Source: Streptomyces mobaraensis NBRC 13819 = DSM 40847
GTDB taxonomy: Bacteria; Actinomycetota; Actinomycetes; Streptomycetales; Streptomycetaceae
Assembly: GCF_017916255.1 (NCBI RefSeq)
Contig: NZ_CP072827.1
Span: 7,031,501 to 7,095,500 of the forward strand
Reading direction: 5' to 3'
Length of the DNA: 64,000 bases
This document shows, one piece after another, positions 8,602-16,569 of this stretch (within the stretch, counting starts at the first letter, position 1; the number at the start of each line of letters is the position of its first letter). The translations under genes and the position numbers were made by a program. The notes below the pieces were generated by a model. The model was not told the DNA's origin and made no database searches. It was given only the letters and a program-made list of their open reading frames with translations.

Positions 8602-9450
8602 ATGACAGCCTCCACGGCACCCACCGCCAGAGTCGTCGCACTGGCGTCCTATCCGGTCAAGGGCTGTGCGGGGACCGCCCCCGGGCAGGCGGTCCTGACG
8701 CCCGCCGGGCTCGCGCACGACCGGTCGTTCTTGGTCGTCGACGACGAGGGGGTGTTCCGCAGCCAGCGCACGGACCCGCTCCTCGCGACCGTCAGCCCCG
8801 AGGTCGGCGCGGACGGCGCGCTGCTCACCCTGCGGGCGCCCGGCACCGGCGAGGTCGTCGTCGAGGTGGACACGGCCGGGCCCCGGCGCGGCGTCGAGAT
8901 GTTCGGCCGGCGCTACCGGGCCGTCGACCAGGGGCCGGAGGCCGCCGCCTGGCTGAGCGAGGTGCTCGGCGCGCCCAGCCGGCTGGTCAGGGTGCCGCCG
9001 GAGCACGGCCGCGTCACCGACGGCCTCACCCCCGGTACCGCGGGCTGGGCCGACGGCGCCGCCCTCCACCTGCTCTCCCGCTCCAGCCTCGCCCTGCTGG
9101 ACCGCAGGCTGGCCGAACGCGGCGCGGAGCCGCTCCCCGTGAACCGCTTCCGCCCCAACGTCGTCGTCGACGGCTGGGACGAGCCGCACACCGAGGACCG
9201 GCTGCGCCGGTTCGCCGTCGGCGACGCCGAACTGGCCTACGCCAAGCTCGCCGTGCGCTGCGCGGTCACCATGGTCGCCCAGGAGAGCGGGACGAAGGCC
9301 GGCCCGGAACCGCTCCGCACCCTCGCCTCCTACCGGCGGGCGGCGGCGGGCGGCGTCGTGTTCGGCGCCAAGTTCTCCGTCCTGCGGCCCGGCAAGCTGT
9401 CCGTCGGTGACGAGCTGGGCGTGGCGGAGTGGGGCGAACCGGAGGGCTGA
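8602..9450 (+). CDS. MOSC domain protein
   Basis: A 282-residue cytoplasmic protein with an N-terminal MOSC beta-barrel (VVALASYPVKGC; GLAHDRSFLVVD; RSQRTDPLLA) and a C-terminal MOSC domain containing VNRFRPNVVVDG and the conserved cysteine in LAVRCAVTMV. In mARC and YcbX relatives that Cys binds the molybdenum cofactor, and the proteins reduce N-hydroxylated substrates. The ATG at 8602 follows GTAGGACAGG. In the ancestral order it would have been the next gene after the peptidase. A reductase role is by family; the substrate is unknown. Confidence 0.87.
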   Translation: MTASTAPTARVVALASYPVKGCAGTAPGQAVLTPAGLAHDRSFLVVDDEGVFRSQRTDPLLATVSPEVGADGALLTLRAPGTGEVVVEVDTAGPRRGVEMFGRRYRAVDQGPEAAAWLSEVLGAPSRLVRVPPEHGRVTDGLTPGTAGWADGAALHLLSRSSLALLDRRLAERGAEPLPVNRFRPNVVVDGWDEPHTEDRLRRFAVGDAELAYAKLAVRCAVTMVAQESGTKAGPEPLRTLASYRRAAAGGVVFGAKFSVLRPGKLSVGDELGVAEWGEPEG

Positions 9451-9456
9451 GGGCCC

Positions 9457-9473
9457 GACCGCGTCACGCGGTC
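9457..9473. terminator. Short hairpin between convergent genes
   Basis: GACCGC-GTCAC-GCGGTC lies between the convergent MOSC and beta-lactamase genes and overlaps the last codons of the latter. The stem is short and there is no U-run, so its terminator role is uncertain. Confidence 0.35.
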
Positions 9474-10390
9474 CGGCAGGCGCAGCCCGCGCCCGCGCAG
9501 GACGACGGGACCAGGGCGCAGCGCGCCATCCCCGCGGCCCGCGCGATGATCTCGCTGTCGCCGGTCTCCGTACCGCCGACGCGCGTCGTGTAGACCGCGA
9601 CGACCAGCGGGGCGCGGCCGGGCGGCCGGACGACCGCGATGTCGTTGGCGGCCCCGCGTTCGCCCGTGCCGGTCTTGTCCCCGACCAGCCAGCCGGCCGG
9701 CATGGCCTTGCGGATACGGGCGTCACCCGTACGGCACCCCTCCAGCCAGCGGTTCAACTGCTCCCGGTCGGGCGCCGCGAGGGCCGTCCCGACGGTGAGG
9801 GCGTACACGTCACGGGCCATGGCCGCGGGCGTCGTGGTGTCCCGGGGGTCGCCGGGGAGGTTGGTGTTGAGCGTGGGCTCGGTGCGGTCCAGCCGGGTGC
9901 GGCGGTCGCCGAGCGTCCGGGCGAACGCGCCGATCGCCCGCGGTCCGCCCAGCTGCTCCAGCAGCAGGTTGCCCGCCGTGTTGTCGCTCACGGCGATGGT
10001 GGCGTCGCAGAGTTCGCGGACGGTCATGAAGCCCCGGGACAGGTTGTCCTTCGTCACCGGGGAACCGTCGATGACCTCGGAGTAGCGCACGGGACGGTCC
10101 AGCAGGCCCGGGGCGTCCCGGCGCGCCTTGTCCAGGATCGCGGCGGCGGCCAGGAACTTGAACGTCGAGCAGAGCGCGAAGCGTTCGTGCGCCCGGTACG
10201 TCACCGACCGCCCGGAGCCGGTGTCGAACGCCGCCAGGCCGATACGGCCGTGGTACGCCTCCTCCAGGGCGCGCAGCCGTTCCGCCACCCCGCTCCCGGC
10301 GGCGTGCGCGGCCGGGGCGGCCAGGGCCGTCGCCAGCGGTACGGCGGCTGTCGCGGTCAGCAGTCTTCTGCGGGTTATCCCTGTGATCAT
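9464..10390 (-). CDS. Class A beta-lactamase (exported)
   Basis: A 308-residue serine beta-lactamase. The N-terminus RRRLLTATAAVPLATALAAP looks like a twin-arginine or Sec signal. All class A motifs are present: STFK (Ser70/Lys73), SDN (130 loop), EPTLN (Glu166 and Asn170) and KTG (234). It should hydrolyse penicillins in the periplasm-equivalent space. Odd feature: a cysteine-rich C-terminal tail (CALVPSSCAGAGCACRTA) beyond the normal end of the fold, possibly a disulfide-bonded or low-complexity extension. It is monocistronic, converges with the MOSC gene, and follows the PARG gene by 19 bases, so shared transcription with that gene is possible. Confidence 0.93.
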   Translation of the reverse strand: MITGITRRRLLTATAAVPLATALAAPAAHAAGSGVAERLRALEEAYHGRIGLAAFDTGSGRSVTYRAHERFALCSTFKFLAAAAILDKARRDAPGLLDRPVRYSEVIDGSPVTKDNLSRGFMTVRELCDATIAVSDNTAGNLLLEQLGGPRAIGAFARTLGDRRTRLDRTEPTLNTNLPGDPRDTTTPAAMARDVYALTVGTALAAPDREQLNRWLEGCRTGDARIRKAMPAGWLVGDKTGTGERGAANDIAVVRPPGRAPLVVAVYTTRVGGTETGDSEIIARAAGMARCALVPSSCAGAGCACRTA

Positions 10391-10409
10391 GGTGGGCAGA
10401 CTAGCCCGG

Positions 10410-11237
10410 TCACCCGAACACGGCGGTGAAGGCGGCCCGCGTCGGCGAGTCCGCCCTCCGGTCCAGCACCGCGAAGACGACGCGCCCGAAGTGCCCGGTG
10501 AACCGGCCCGTACCGGTCAGGTGGGCGGCGAACGCGGCGGCCACGTGCGCCGGTTCGTTGCGGAAGACACCGCATCCCCAGGCGCCGAGCACCAGTTGCC
10601 CGTAGCCGTGCGCCGCCGCGACCTCCAGCACCCGCCCGGCGCGCGAGACCAGCGCGGCGGGGATCCGGCCGGTGCGCTCCGGCGTACGCTGCGCGATCAC
10701 GCCCGCGTTGGGGGCCGCCGAGGTCAGGAAGCCCGCCCGGAACGGGGTGTCGAGCAGTGCGGAGCGGTCGTCGCGGAAGACCGGCACGCCGGGGGAGTGG
10801 ATCACGCGGTCGCTGTAGAACGGGCTGGGGTCGGCCCGGTGTTCCGCGTAGAACTCCGGCACCTCGCGCAGGCAGGCGTAGAGCGCCGAGCCGCGGCACA
10901 CCGCTTCCTCCTGCGCCTGCGCGCCGTTGAGGTAACCGCCGCCCGGGTTGCGGGCGGAGGCGAAGTTCAGCACCGCGACCTCGCCGGCGGTCGCGTCCGC
11001 CGCCAGCCGGCGGGCCGCCGCCAGGCTGTCCTCCCCGGTCACCTCGAACTCCGTGGCCACCCCTGTGGTGCCGTGTCCGGGGGCGGCCACCGGCCCCGGC
11101 CCGTACAGCCGCGTCCCCGCGCGGGCCGCCGCGACCGCGTCGCCGATGTCCACCACCCGCCCGCCGGGTGCCGTGTACCGGCCCTCGGCGACGATCCGTT
11201 CCGTCTCCCGCGCGATCTCGCGCAGCCGTGCGCTCAT
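10410..11237 (-). CDS. Bacterial-type poly(ADP-ribose) glycohydrolase (TIGR02452 family)
   Basis: A 275-residue macrodomain-fold hydrolase. The PARG signature GGG-(X)n-QEE is clear in ARNPGGGYLNGAQAQEEAVC, with the upstream strand VAVLNFAS and the phosphate-binding loop LGAWGCGVFRN. These enzymes remove ADP-ribose from poly(ADP-ribosyl)ated proteins. ATG at 11237 is preceded by GGAGT seven bases upstream. The beta-lactamase gene follows after 19 bases on the same strand. Function is assigned by family; no ADP-ribosyltransferase gene is visible in the window. Confidence 0.87.
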   Translation of the reverse strand: MSARLREIARETERIVAEGRYTAPGGRVVDIGDAVAAARAGTRLYGPGPVAAPGHGTTGVATEFEVTGEDSLAAARRLAADATAGEVAVLNFASARNPGGGYLNGAQAQEEAVCRGSALYACLREVPEFYAEHRADPSPFYSDRVIHSPGVPVFRDDRSALLDTPFRAGFLTSAAPNAGVIAQRTPERTGRIPAALVSRAGRVLEVAAAHGYGQLVLGAWGCGVFRNEPAHVAAAFAAHLTGTGRFTGHFGRVVFAVLDRRADSPTRAAFTAVFG

Positions 11238-11325
11238 AGGTCACTCCTTGTCATGCCGGTGACCCTATGTGCGCAAACGCCCGAGTGACCACGGGTTTTC
11301 CGTCCGTCCGGGCCACCCGGGCACG

Positions 11326-11868
11326 TCAGGCGCCGGCCGCGGCGGTCAGCGTTCCCAGCACCTCCCGCAGCCGGTCCCGCACCTCCGGATCGTCGACGAG
11401 ACCGTCCGCCCCGATCGTCTCCCGCCCCACCGGCACGCGGACACAGGCCGCCTCGACGATGTGCGCCCCGGTGTACCCCAGCACCGTCCGCAAGGTGGCC
11501 TCCGCGCCCCGCCCCCGCCCGGGGGCCGCCGCGTTCACCCAGGCCGTGGGCTTGTCGCAGATCTCGGTCCCGCCCACCGTCCAGTCGAGGAGGTTCTTGA
11601 AGGAACCCGGCAGCGTCCCCGCGTACTCCGGCGCGCAGATCAGCACCGCGGAAGCGGCGTCGATCGCCGCGCGCAGCTCCACCACCGGAGCGGGCGGCGA
11701 GTCGGTGTCGTCGTCGGGGTTGAAGTGCGGCAGCGCCGCCAACCCCGGGTAACGCACGGTGCGTACGCCCTCGGGCGCGACGGCGTGGGCGGTACGCAGC
11801 ACGGCCTCGTTCGAGGAGTCGCCCCGCAGGCTCCCGGACAGGAGCAGGACGGTCGGTATCAGTGGCAT
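11326..11868 (-). CDS. NAD(P)H-dependent FMN reductase
   Basis: A 180-residue flavodoxin-like reductase. The phosphate-binding loop LLLSGSLRGDSSNE and the flavin-site segment PEYAGTLPGSFKNLLDW are diagnostic of the NADPH-dependent FMN reductase / chromate reductase family, which supplies reduced flavin or reduces quinones and xenobiotics. The ATG at 11868 is preferred over a GTG six bases upstream because only the ATG has a usable distance from the AGG upstream. It is divergent from the erythromycin-esterase leader. Confidence 0.87.
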   Translation of the reverse strand: MPLIPTVLLLSGSLRGDSSNEAVLRTAHAVAPEGVRTVRYPGLAALPHFNPDDDTDSPPAPVVELRAAIDAASAVLICAPEYAGTLPGSFKNLLDWTVGGTEICDKPTAWVNAAAPGRGRGAEATLRTVLGYTGAHIVEAACVRVPVGRETIGADGLVDDPEVRDRLREVLGTLTAAAGA

Positions 11869-11938
11869 CCGCACAACCTACCGCCGCCGGACGGAAATCC
11901 CGGTGCGCGCCCACCCGCCCCTTGGTACCGTCGCCGGC

Positions 11939-11992
11939 ATGTGCTTCCCCGCCGTCCAGGGCTGGTTCGTCAGGCCCCGCAGCGCCGCCTAG
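11939..11992 (+). CDS. 17-residue leader peptide, apparently leaderless
   Basis: The short ORF MCFPAVQGWFVRPRSAA has no Shine-Dalgarno. Instead TACCGT (11926-11931, a TAnnnT -10 hexamer) ends seven bases before the ATG, so transcription should begin at or near the start codon. It ends 114 bases before the erythromycin-esterase start. Leader peptides that sense ribosome stalling precede many antibiotic-resistance genes in actinomycetes (WblC regulon and erm genes are the known examples). The aromatic and Arg/Pro-rich end (WFVRPR) would suit stalling. Confidence 0.55.
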   Translation: MCFPAVQGWFVRPRSAA

Positions 11993-12106
11993 CGGCAGGC
12001 TGCGACCAGCGTTCCGTCAGCTTCGCCGCACTCCGGTTCCCCGCCGGTGCGGTGCCTCACGCTGCCCGGCTCCGACGAAGACGACCCACATCGCGGAGCA
12101 TTTCCC
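11993..12106 (+). promoter_or_regulatory. Probable attenuator between leader ORF and esterase gene
   Basis: Two competing structures can be drawn. One is a GC-rich hairpin with arms CCGCAC...GTGCGG at 12026-12052. The other pairs GCTCCG (12069-12074) with CGGAGC (12094-12099), which would mask the ribosome site GGAG of the esterase gene. Together with the leader ORF this is consistent with translational attenuation; pairing was judged by eye only. Confidence 0.45.
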
Positions 12107-13501
12107 ATGAACGACCGCCATCACGACCAGCGCCACGACATCGACGATCTGCGCGATCTCCTTCCCGCCGCCGGGCCGACGCTGCCCGCCGCCCCGGCCG
12201 GGCTGGTGCGCTGGGTGACCGACAACGCCGCCCGGCCGGCGCCGCTCGGCCCGAGCGCGGATCCGGACGGCCCGCTCGACGACCTGGAGCCGCTGCGCGA
12301 CCTCGTCGGCGGCGCCCGCGTCGTCGCGCTCGGCGAGAACTCCCACCAGATACGCGAGTTCGGCCTGCTGCGCCACCGCCTCCTCCGGTTCCTCGTCGAG
12401 GAACTCGGCTTCACCGCGCACGCGATGGAGTACGGCGCCGCCGAGGGGCGGGCCGTGGACGCCTGGGTGCAGGGCGGGCCCGGCGACCTCGACGGCCTCC
12501 TGGCCCCCGGCGGCACGGCGGGCGGCGTCCACCGCCTGGGGCTGCCGGCCGAGGTCAGGGACACCCTGCGGTGGCAGCGCCGCCACAACGCCGGTGCCGG
12601 GCGCCCGGTTCGCTTCCTCGGCTGCGACATCCCCGCGGCGGGCGGCTCGCTCGCGCCCGTCCTCGACCCCGTCGCCGCCTACCTGGCCGACGTCGACCCC
12701 GGCGCGCTGCGTTTCCTGGAGGCCGCCCGGGAGATCGCCGAGCCGATCGCCGGCGGGACGGTGATGGTTCCCGCCTACGCCCGCCTCGATCTGGCGGCGG
12801 CGGAACAGGACCGCCTCACCACCGCCCTCTCCCGGCTGCTCGGCCGCCTCACCGACCTGCGCGAGGTGCACACCGAGCGCTCAGGCCGCGCGGCGTACGA
12901 GACGGCGCTGTCCGACGTCCGCGCGGCGGTCGCCACCGACCGGGCCCAGCGGGCGATGGCCGAGGCGCTCGCGGGCGCGCCCGACGCCGCCGGGTTCGCC
13001 GCCCGGGAACGGTATCTGGCCGACACCCTGCTGGAGTTCCTGGACCGGTCCGGGCCCGGCACCCGCGTCGTCCTCATCGGGCACAACGCCCACATCCAGC
13101 GCTCCGCCGCCGGGATCGGCGGACCGATGGAGGTGACCACCATGGGCAGCCTGCTCGCCCGGGCGCTCGGCGCGGACTACGTGCCCGTCGCCCTCACCGG
13201 CAACGGGGGCGAGACGGTCGAGAACGTGCCCGACCGCGACCACCCGGCCGGGATGCGGTGGGGACGGGCCGCCGTGCCGGACGCCGCCCCGGACAGCGTC
13301 GAGGCGCTGTTCGCGGACGTCCGCGACCGGCTCGCCCTGGTGGACGCGCGGGCGCTGCGCGCGTACGCCCGCCGGCGCGGGCTGCCCGAGCCGGTCCGTA
13401 CCCGGCTGGACACCGCCTTCGTCGAGGTTCCCGTCCTGGACGCCTTCGACGGGGTCGTCTGCGTACCGGACACCCGCGTCGGCGCCGACCTCCTGGAGTG
13501 A
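12107..13501 (+). CDS. Erythromycin esterase family protein
   Basis: A 464-residue cytoplasmic hydrolase of the Ere family, which opens the macrolactone ring of erythromycin-type drugs; several relatives act on other esters. The conserved active-site segment VALGENSHQIREFGLLRHR carries the catalytic Glu and His, followed by AHAMEYGAAEGRAVDAWV, RFLGCDIP and the late HNAHIQRS. ATG at 12107 has GGAG eight bases upstream. A leader ORF and a potential SD-sequestering hairpin precede it, which supports a resistance role with drug-inducible translation. Actual macrolide substrates are not shown by sequence. Confidence 0.88.
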   Translation: MNDRHHDQRHDIDDLRDLLPAAGPTLPAAPAGLVRWVTDNAARPAPLGPSADPDGPLDDLEPLRDLVGGARVVALGENSHQIREFGLLRHRLLRFLVEELGFTAHAMEYGAAEGRAVDAWVQGGPGDLDGLLAPGGTAGGVHRLGLPAEVRDTLRWQRRHNAGAGRPVRFLGCDIPAAGGSLAPVLDPVAAYLADVDPGALRFLEAAREIAEPIAGGTVMVPAYARLDLAAAEQDRLTTALSRLLGRLTDLREVHTERSGRAAYETALSDVRAAVATDRAQRAMAEALAGAPDAAGFAARERYLADTLLEFLDRSGPGTRVVLIGHNAHIQRSAAGIGGPMEVTTMGSLLARALGADYVPVALTGNGGETVENVPDRDHPAGMRWGRAAVPDAAPDSVEALFADVRDRLALVDARALRAYARRRGLPEPVRTRLDTAFVEVPVLDAFDGVVCVPDTRVGADLLE

Positions 13502-13602
13502 CCTGTAGTCGAACGCCGTGCCCCGAAAGAGGGGCGAAAGTGGCGATACGGACCATGGCTGTGCGAGCATCCGGGGCCCCAGGCTCCTCGGAAGGCACAG
13601 CG

Positions 13603-13998
13603 ATGTCCGCACCCCGCACCCTCACCGCCGCGGCGGCCGTCCTCGCGCTCGCCCTGCCCGCCGCGCCCGCGGCGGCCGTCGCGGAACCCGGGCCCGGGCG
13701 GGGCGAGTTGCTGCTCACCCTCTCCGGCGCCGACCACACCTGGATCCGCGGCGTCCGGCTCACCTGCCCGGACGCCGGCGGCCGGCACCCGCACGCGGCC
13801 GAGGCGTGCGCGCGCCTCGCCGAGGCGCACGGCCGGCCGGACGCCCTCCGGCGCCAGGACCGGCCGTGCGGCGCCGAACGGGAGCCGGTCACCGCGACGG
13901 CCGACGGCCGCTGGGGAACGGCCGACCTGCACTGGAAGGGCGCCTACTCCGGCCCGTGCGCCCTCGAAGCGGCGACCGGGCCGGTGTTCCGCTTCTGA
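13603..13998 (+). CDS. Subtilisin-inhibitor-like (SSI family) secreted protein
   Basis: A 131-residue secreted protein with a signal peptide (LTAAAAVLALALPAAPAAAVA) and an SSI-family mature domain: LLTLSGADHTWIRGVRLTC, ADHPHAAEAC-like segment (HPHAAEACARL), CGAEREPVTATADGRW and the terminal PVFRF. The four cysteines match the two SSI disulfides. In classical SSI the reactive loop reads CPMVYDP with Met at P1. Here the aligned loop is CGAEREP, putting Ala at P1 and Glu at P1', so protease specificity may be changed. ATG at 13603 has GGAAGG upstream. SSI proteins usually inhibit secreted subtilisins and transglutaminase-activating proteases. Confidence 0.88.
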   Translation: MSAPRTLTAAAAVLALALPAAPAAAVAEPGPGRGELLLTLSGADHTWIRGVRLTCPDAGGRHPHAAEACARLAEAHGRPDALRRQDRPCGAEREPVTATADGRWGTADLHWKGAYSGPCALEAATGPVFRF

Positions 13999-13999
13999 G

Positions 14000-14038
14000 G
14001 CGGCGGGGGCGGGTACCGGGATGCCGGGCCCCCGCCGC
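14000..14038. terminator. Hairpin between convergent SSI and small membrane-protein genes
   Basis: GCGGCGGGGGC (14000-14010) pairs with GCCCCCGCCGC (14028-14038) just after the SSI stop. Its position between convergent genes fits a bidirectional terminator. Confidence 0.65.
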
Positions 14039-14052
14039 TGCCCGGCGGCCCC

Positions 14053-14211
14053 TCACGTCCCCCGCGCCACCAGCGCCCCTATCGTCGTCAGCCCCAGCAC
14101 GACCCAGGCGAACCAGAGCCAGCCGTTGCCCCCCAACGTCACCGTGTAAGCGGTCACGGCCACCAGGCCGCCCACGGTGAGCCAAGCCATCGTCTTCGTC
14201 GATCCGGGCAC
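14053..14211 (-). CDS. Small two-helix membrane protein, unknown function
   Basis: A 52-residue protein: a short polar N-terminus (VPGSTKT) and two hydrophobic helices, MAWLTVGGLVAVTAYTVTL and LWFAWVVLGLTTIGALVA, separated by GGNGW. GTG at 14211 is chosen because AGGAGG lies six bases upstream; an ATG 21 bases further in lacks such a site. Two GCGCACATATG direct repeats (around 14237-14261) lie just upstream and may belong to its promoter. I do not recognise a named family. Confidence 0.65.
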   Translation of the reverse strand: MPGSTKTMAWLTVGGLVAVTAYTVTLGGNGWLWFAWVVLGLTTIGALVARGT

Positions 14212-14264
14212 CCCGCACCTCCTCACGGCGGCCCCGCGCACATATGAGGCGCACATATGCGCGA

Positions 14265-14298
14265 GCCGCGGCCGGAGACCATCGTCTCCGGCCGCGGC
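14265..14298 (-). terminator. Strong hairpin downstream of ctaG
   Basis: A perfect 15-bp stem (GCCGCGGCCGGAGAC / GTCTCCGGCCGCGGC) with a four-base loop lies 54 bases after the stop codon of the ctaG gene on the minus strand. Confidence 0.75.
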
Positions 14299-14351
14299 CG
14301 TCAATGCCACAGCGCTGAAGGTGCTCGCCGTTCAGCGGCGTCCGAGCCGGT

Positions 14352-15305
14352 TCACCTGCCGCGCGCCTGGAGCGAGGCGAGGTACGCGTTGTAGGCCGCC
14401 AGCTCCTGGTCGCCGTCCCGGTCCGCCTGCCGGTCGCTGCGCCGCGCCTGCCGCTGCTCGGAGCGGTACCACTGGAAGGCCAGCGCCAGCAGCACCACCA
14501 CGGACGGGATCTCGCTGAAGGCCCAGGCGATGCCGCCGCCCGCGTGCTGGTCGTCCAGGGCGTCGATGCCCAGCGACGCCATCGGGTGCTCGTACGTCCC
14601 GATCATGGGCTCGGACGACATCATCAGCGCGATGCCGAAGAACGCGTGGAACGGCATGCCCGCGAACAGCTCCAGCATCCGCATCACATAGCCCGGCCGG
14701 TGCGGGCCCGGGTCCACGCCCATGATCGGCCAGAAGAACACCAGGCCGACCGCCAGGAAGTGGATCATCATGGCGATATGGCCGGTCCGGCTCTCCATGA
14801 GGAAGTCGAAGAGCGGGGTGAAGTAGAGGCCGTAGAGGCTCGCGATGAACATGGGGATCGTGAACGCCGGGTGCGTGATGATCCGCATATAGCGGCTGTG
14901 CAGCAGCATCACGAGCCACTCGCGCGGGCCCTTGCGCCCCCGGCCCGCCGGGGGCAGCGCGCGCAGCGTGAGGGAGACCGGCGCGCCCAGCAGGATCAGG
15001 ATGGGGGAGAGCATGCTGATCACCATGTGCTGGACCATGTGCACGCTGAACATGACCATGCCGTAGTCGTTCAGCTTGGTGCACATCACCAGCGCCACGG
15101 AGAGGACGCCGAGGGTGAACCACACCACCCGGTTCACCGGCCACTTGTCACCCCGGCGCCACAGCCGCACCACGGCCCAGCCGTAGAGGGCCAGCGCCAC
15201 GGCGCAGCCGACGGTGAAGAACGGATCACCGCTCCACTCCAGACCCCGTCCGAGGGTGAACGGTGGCATGTCCATCATGTCCATGCCGTGCCCGCTGTGA
15301 TCCAT
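14352..15305 (-). CDS. ctaG: Cytochrome c oxidase assembly protein, caa3-type CtaG
   Basis: A 317-residue integral membrane protein of the caa3_CtaG family, involved in cytochrome c oxidase and copper-site assembly. The N-terminus MDHSGHGMDMMDM is a Met/His-rich copper-binding-like segment. About seven hydrophobic helices follow, with conserved signatures FSVHMVQHMVISMLSP, LGAPVSL, HFLAVGLVFFWPIMGVDP and AGMPFHAFFGIALM. The C-terminal ~45 residues are charged and cytoplasmic. It is monocistronic with its own terminator. Length is as expected. Confidence 0.88.
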   Translation of the reverse strand: MDHSGHGMDMMDMPPFTLGRGLEWSGDPFFTVGCAVALALYGWAVVRLWRRGDKWPVNRVVWFTLGVLSVALVMCTKLNDYGMVMFSVHMVQHMVISMLSPILILLGAPVSLTLRALPPAGRGRKGPREWLVMLLHSRYMRIITHPAFTIPMFIASLYGLYFTPLFDFLMESRTGHIAMMIHFLAVGLVFFWPIMGVDPGPHRPGYVMRMLELFAGMPFHAFFGIALMMSSEPMIGTYEHPMASLGIDALDDQHAGGGIAWAFSEIPSVVVLLALAFQWYRSEQRQARRSDRQADRDGDQELAAYNAYLASLQARGR

Positions 15306-15418
15306 CCGCTCTCTCCCGATTAGGACCGATGCGCCGGATCCAGAGTAGAGGCGGCCCCCGTGTGACCTGCGCCCGGGGGCGTCCCCCGAGCGGCGGGTCA
15401 GAGCACGGCAGCGGCGGT

Positions 15419-16444
15419 TCAGAGCACGGCGTCGGCCTCGCCGTACCGGTCCTCCGGCACGGTCTTCAGCGACTCCACGGCCTCCGCCAGCGGCACCAGC
15501 GTGATCTCCGTGCCGCGCAGCGCGGTCATCATCCCGAAGTCGCCGCGGTGCGCGGCCTCGACCGCGTGCCAGCCGAAGCGGGTGGCGAGGACCCGGTCGT
15601 ACGCGGTCGGGGTGCCGCCGCGCTGGACGTGGCCGAGGATCACCGGCCGCGCCTCCTTGCCGAGCCGCCGCTCCAGCTCGACGGCCAGCTGCCGGGCCAC
15701 CCCGGCGAACCGCTCGTGCCCGTACACGTCCGTGCCGCCGGTCTCGAACGCCATCGAGCCCTCGCGCGGCTTGGCGCCCTCCGCGACGACCACGATCGCG
15801 AACCGCTTGCCGGCCTCGAAGCGCTTGCCGACCACCGCCGTGAGCTCGTCGATGTCGAACGGCCGCTCCGGCACCACGATCGCGTGGGCGCCGGCGGCCA
15901 TGCCCGAGTGCAGGGCGATCCAGCCGGTGTGCCGGCCCATCACCTCGACGATCAGCACCCGCTGGTGCGACTCGGCGGTCGTCTTCAGCCGGTCCAGCGC
16001 CTCCGTGGCGACGCCCACGGCCGTGTCGAAGCCGAACGTCACGTCGGTGACGGCGATGTCGTTGTCGATCGTCTTGGGGACGCCGACGATCGGGATCCCG
16101 CCGTCCGACAGCAGCCGCGCCGCCTTGAGCGTGCCCTCGCCGCCGATCGGGATCACCGCGTCCAGACCCAGCGCGGCGACGTGCTCGCGGGCCCGCTCCA
16201 CGCCGTCCCGCAACTGCTCGGGACGGACCCGGGAGGAGCCCAGGATGGTGCCGCCGGCGGCCAGGATGCCCGCCACCGCGTCCAGGTCGAGCGGCCGGTG
16301 GTCGCCTTCCAGCAGACCGCGCCAGCCGTCGTGGAAGCCGATCACCTCGTCGCCGTGGTCGGCGACCGCGCGGTGCACGACGGAACGTATGACGGCGTTG
16401 AGACCGGGGCAGTCGCCGCCGGAGGTGAGCACACCGATGCGCAT
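15419..16444 (-). CDS. pfkA: 6-phosphofructokinase
   Basis: A 341-residue group III phosphofructokinase converting fructose 6-phosphate to fructose 1,6-bisphosphate. The N-terminal phosphate loop TSGGDCPGLNAVIR, the nucleotide segment IGGEGTLKAA (Gly at the ATP-favouring position), VPKTIDNDI with Asp as catalytic base, and VMGRHTGWIA are present. Gly in GGEGT together with Lys in PKTIDND is the combination known from actinomycete PFKs, where the S. coelicolor enzymes use ATP. The ATG at 16444 gives the canonical MRIGVLTSGG start. It appears to be a single-gene unit. Confidence 0.95.
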   Translation of the reverse strand: MRIGVLTSGGDCPGLNAVIRSVVHRAVADHGDEVIGFHDGWRGLLEGDHRPLDLDAVAGILAAGGTILGSSRVRPEQLRDGVERAREHVAALGLDAVIPIGGEGTLKAARLLSDGGIPIVGVPKTIDNDIAVTDVTFGFDTAVGVATEALDRLKTTAESHQRVLIVEVMGRHTGWIALHSGMAAGAHAIVVPERPFDIDELTAVVGKRFEAGKRFAIVVVAEGAKPREGSMAFETGGTDVYGHERFAGVARQLAVELERRLGKEARPVILGHVQRGGTPTAYDRVLATRFGWHAVEAAHRGDFGMMTALRGTEITLVPLAEAVESLKTVPEDRYGEADAVL

Positions 16445-16498
16445 GGTGGAAAACCTTTGTGACAGGGCCGACGACCGGACCCCGTCGTCCGGTGGAAT

Positions 16499-16530
16499 CC
16501 CCGTCACCCTACCCAGGGCGGGTGACGGGG
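16499..16530 (-). terminator. Hairpin downstream of murT-gatD
   Basis: CCCCGTCACCC (16499-16509) and GGGTGACGGGG (16520-16530) form a perfect 11-bp stem, 40 bases after the gatD stop and before the pfkA start on the same strand. No U-run follows. Confidence 0.6.
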
Positions 16531-16569
16531 AACACCGGCGTCCGTCATGCAGACGGTCGAGCGGGACGG

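Noticed and set aside
11269..13998. 909-codon plus-strand frame through the esterase and SSI genes
   Set aside because: Out of frame with the esterase over most of its length; only its last 131 codons (SSI gene, start 13603) are real.
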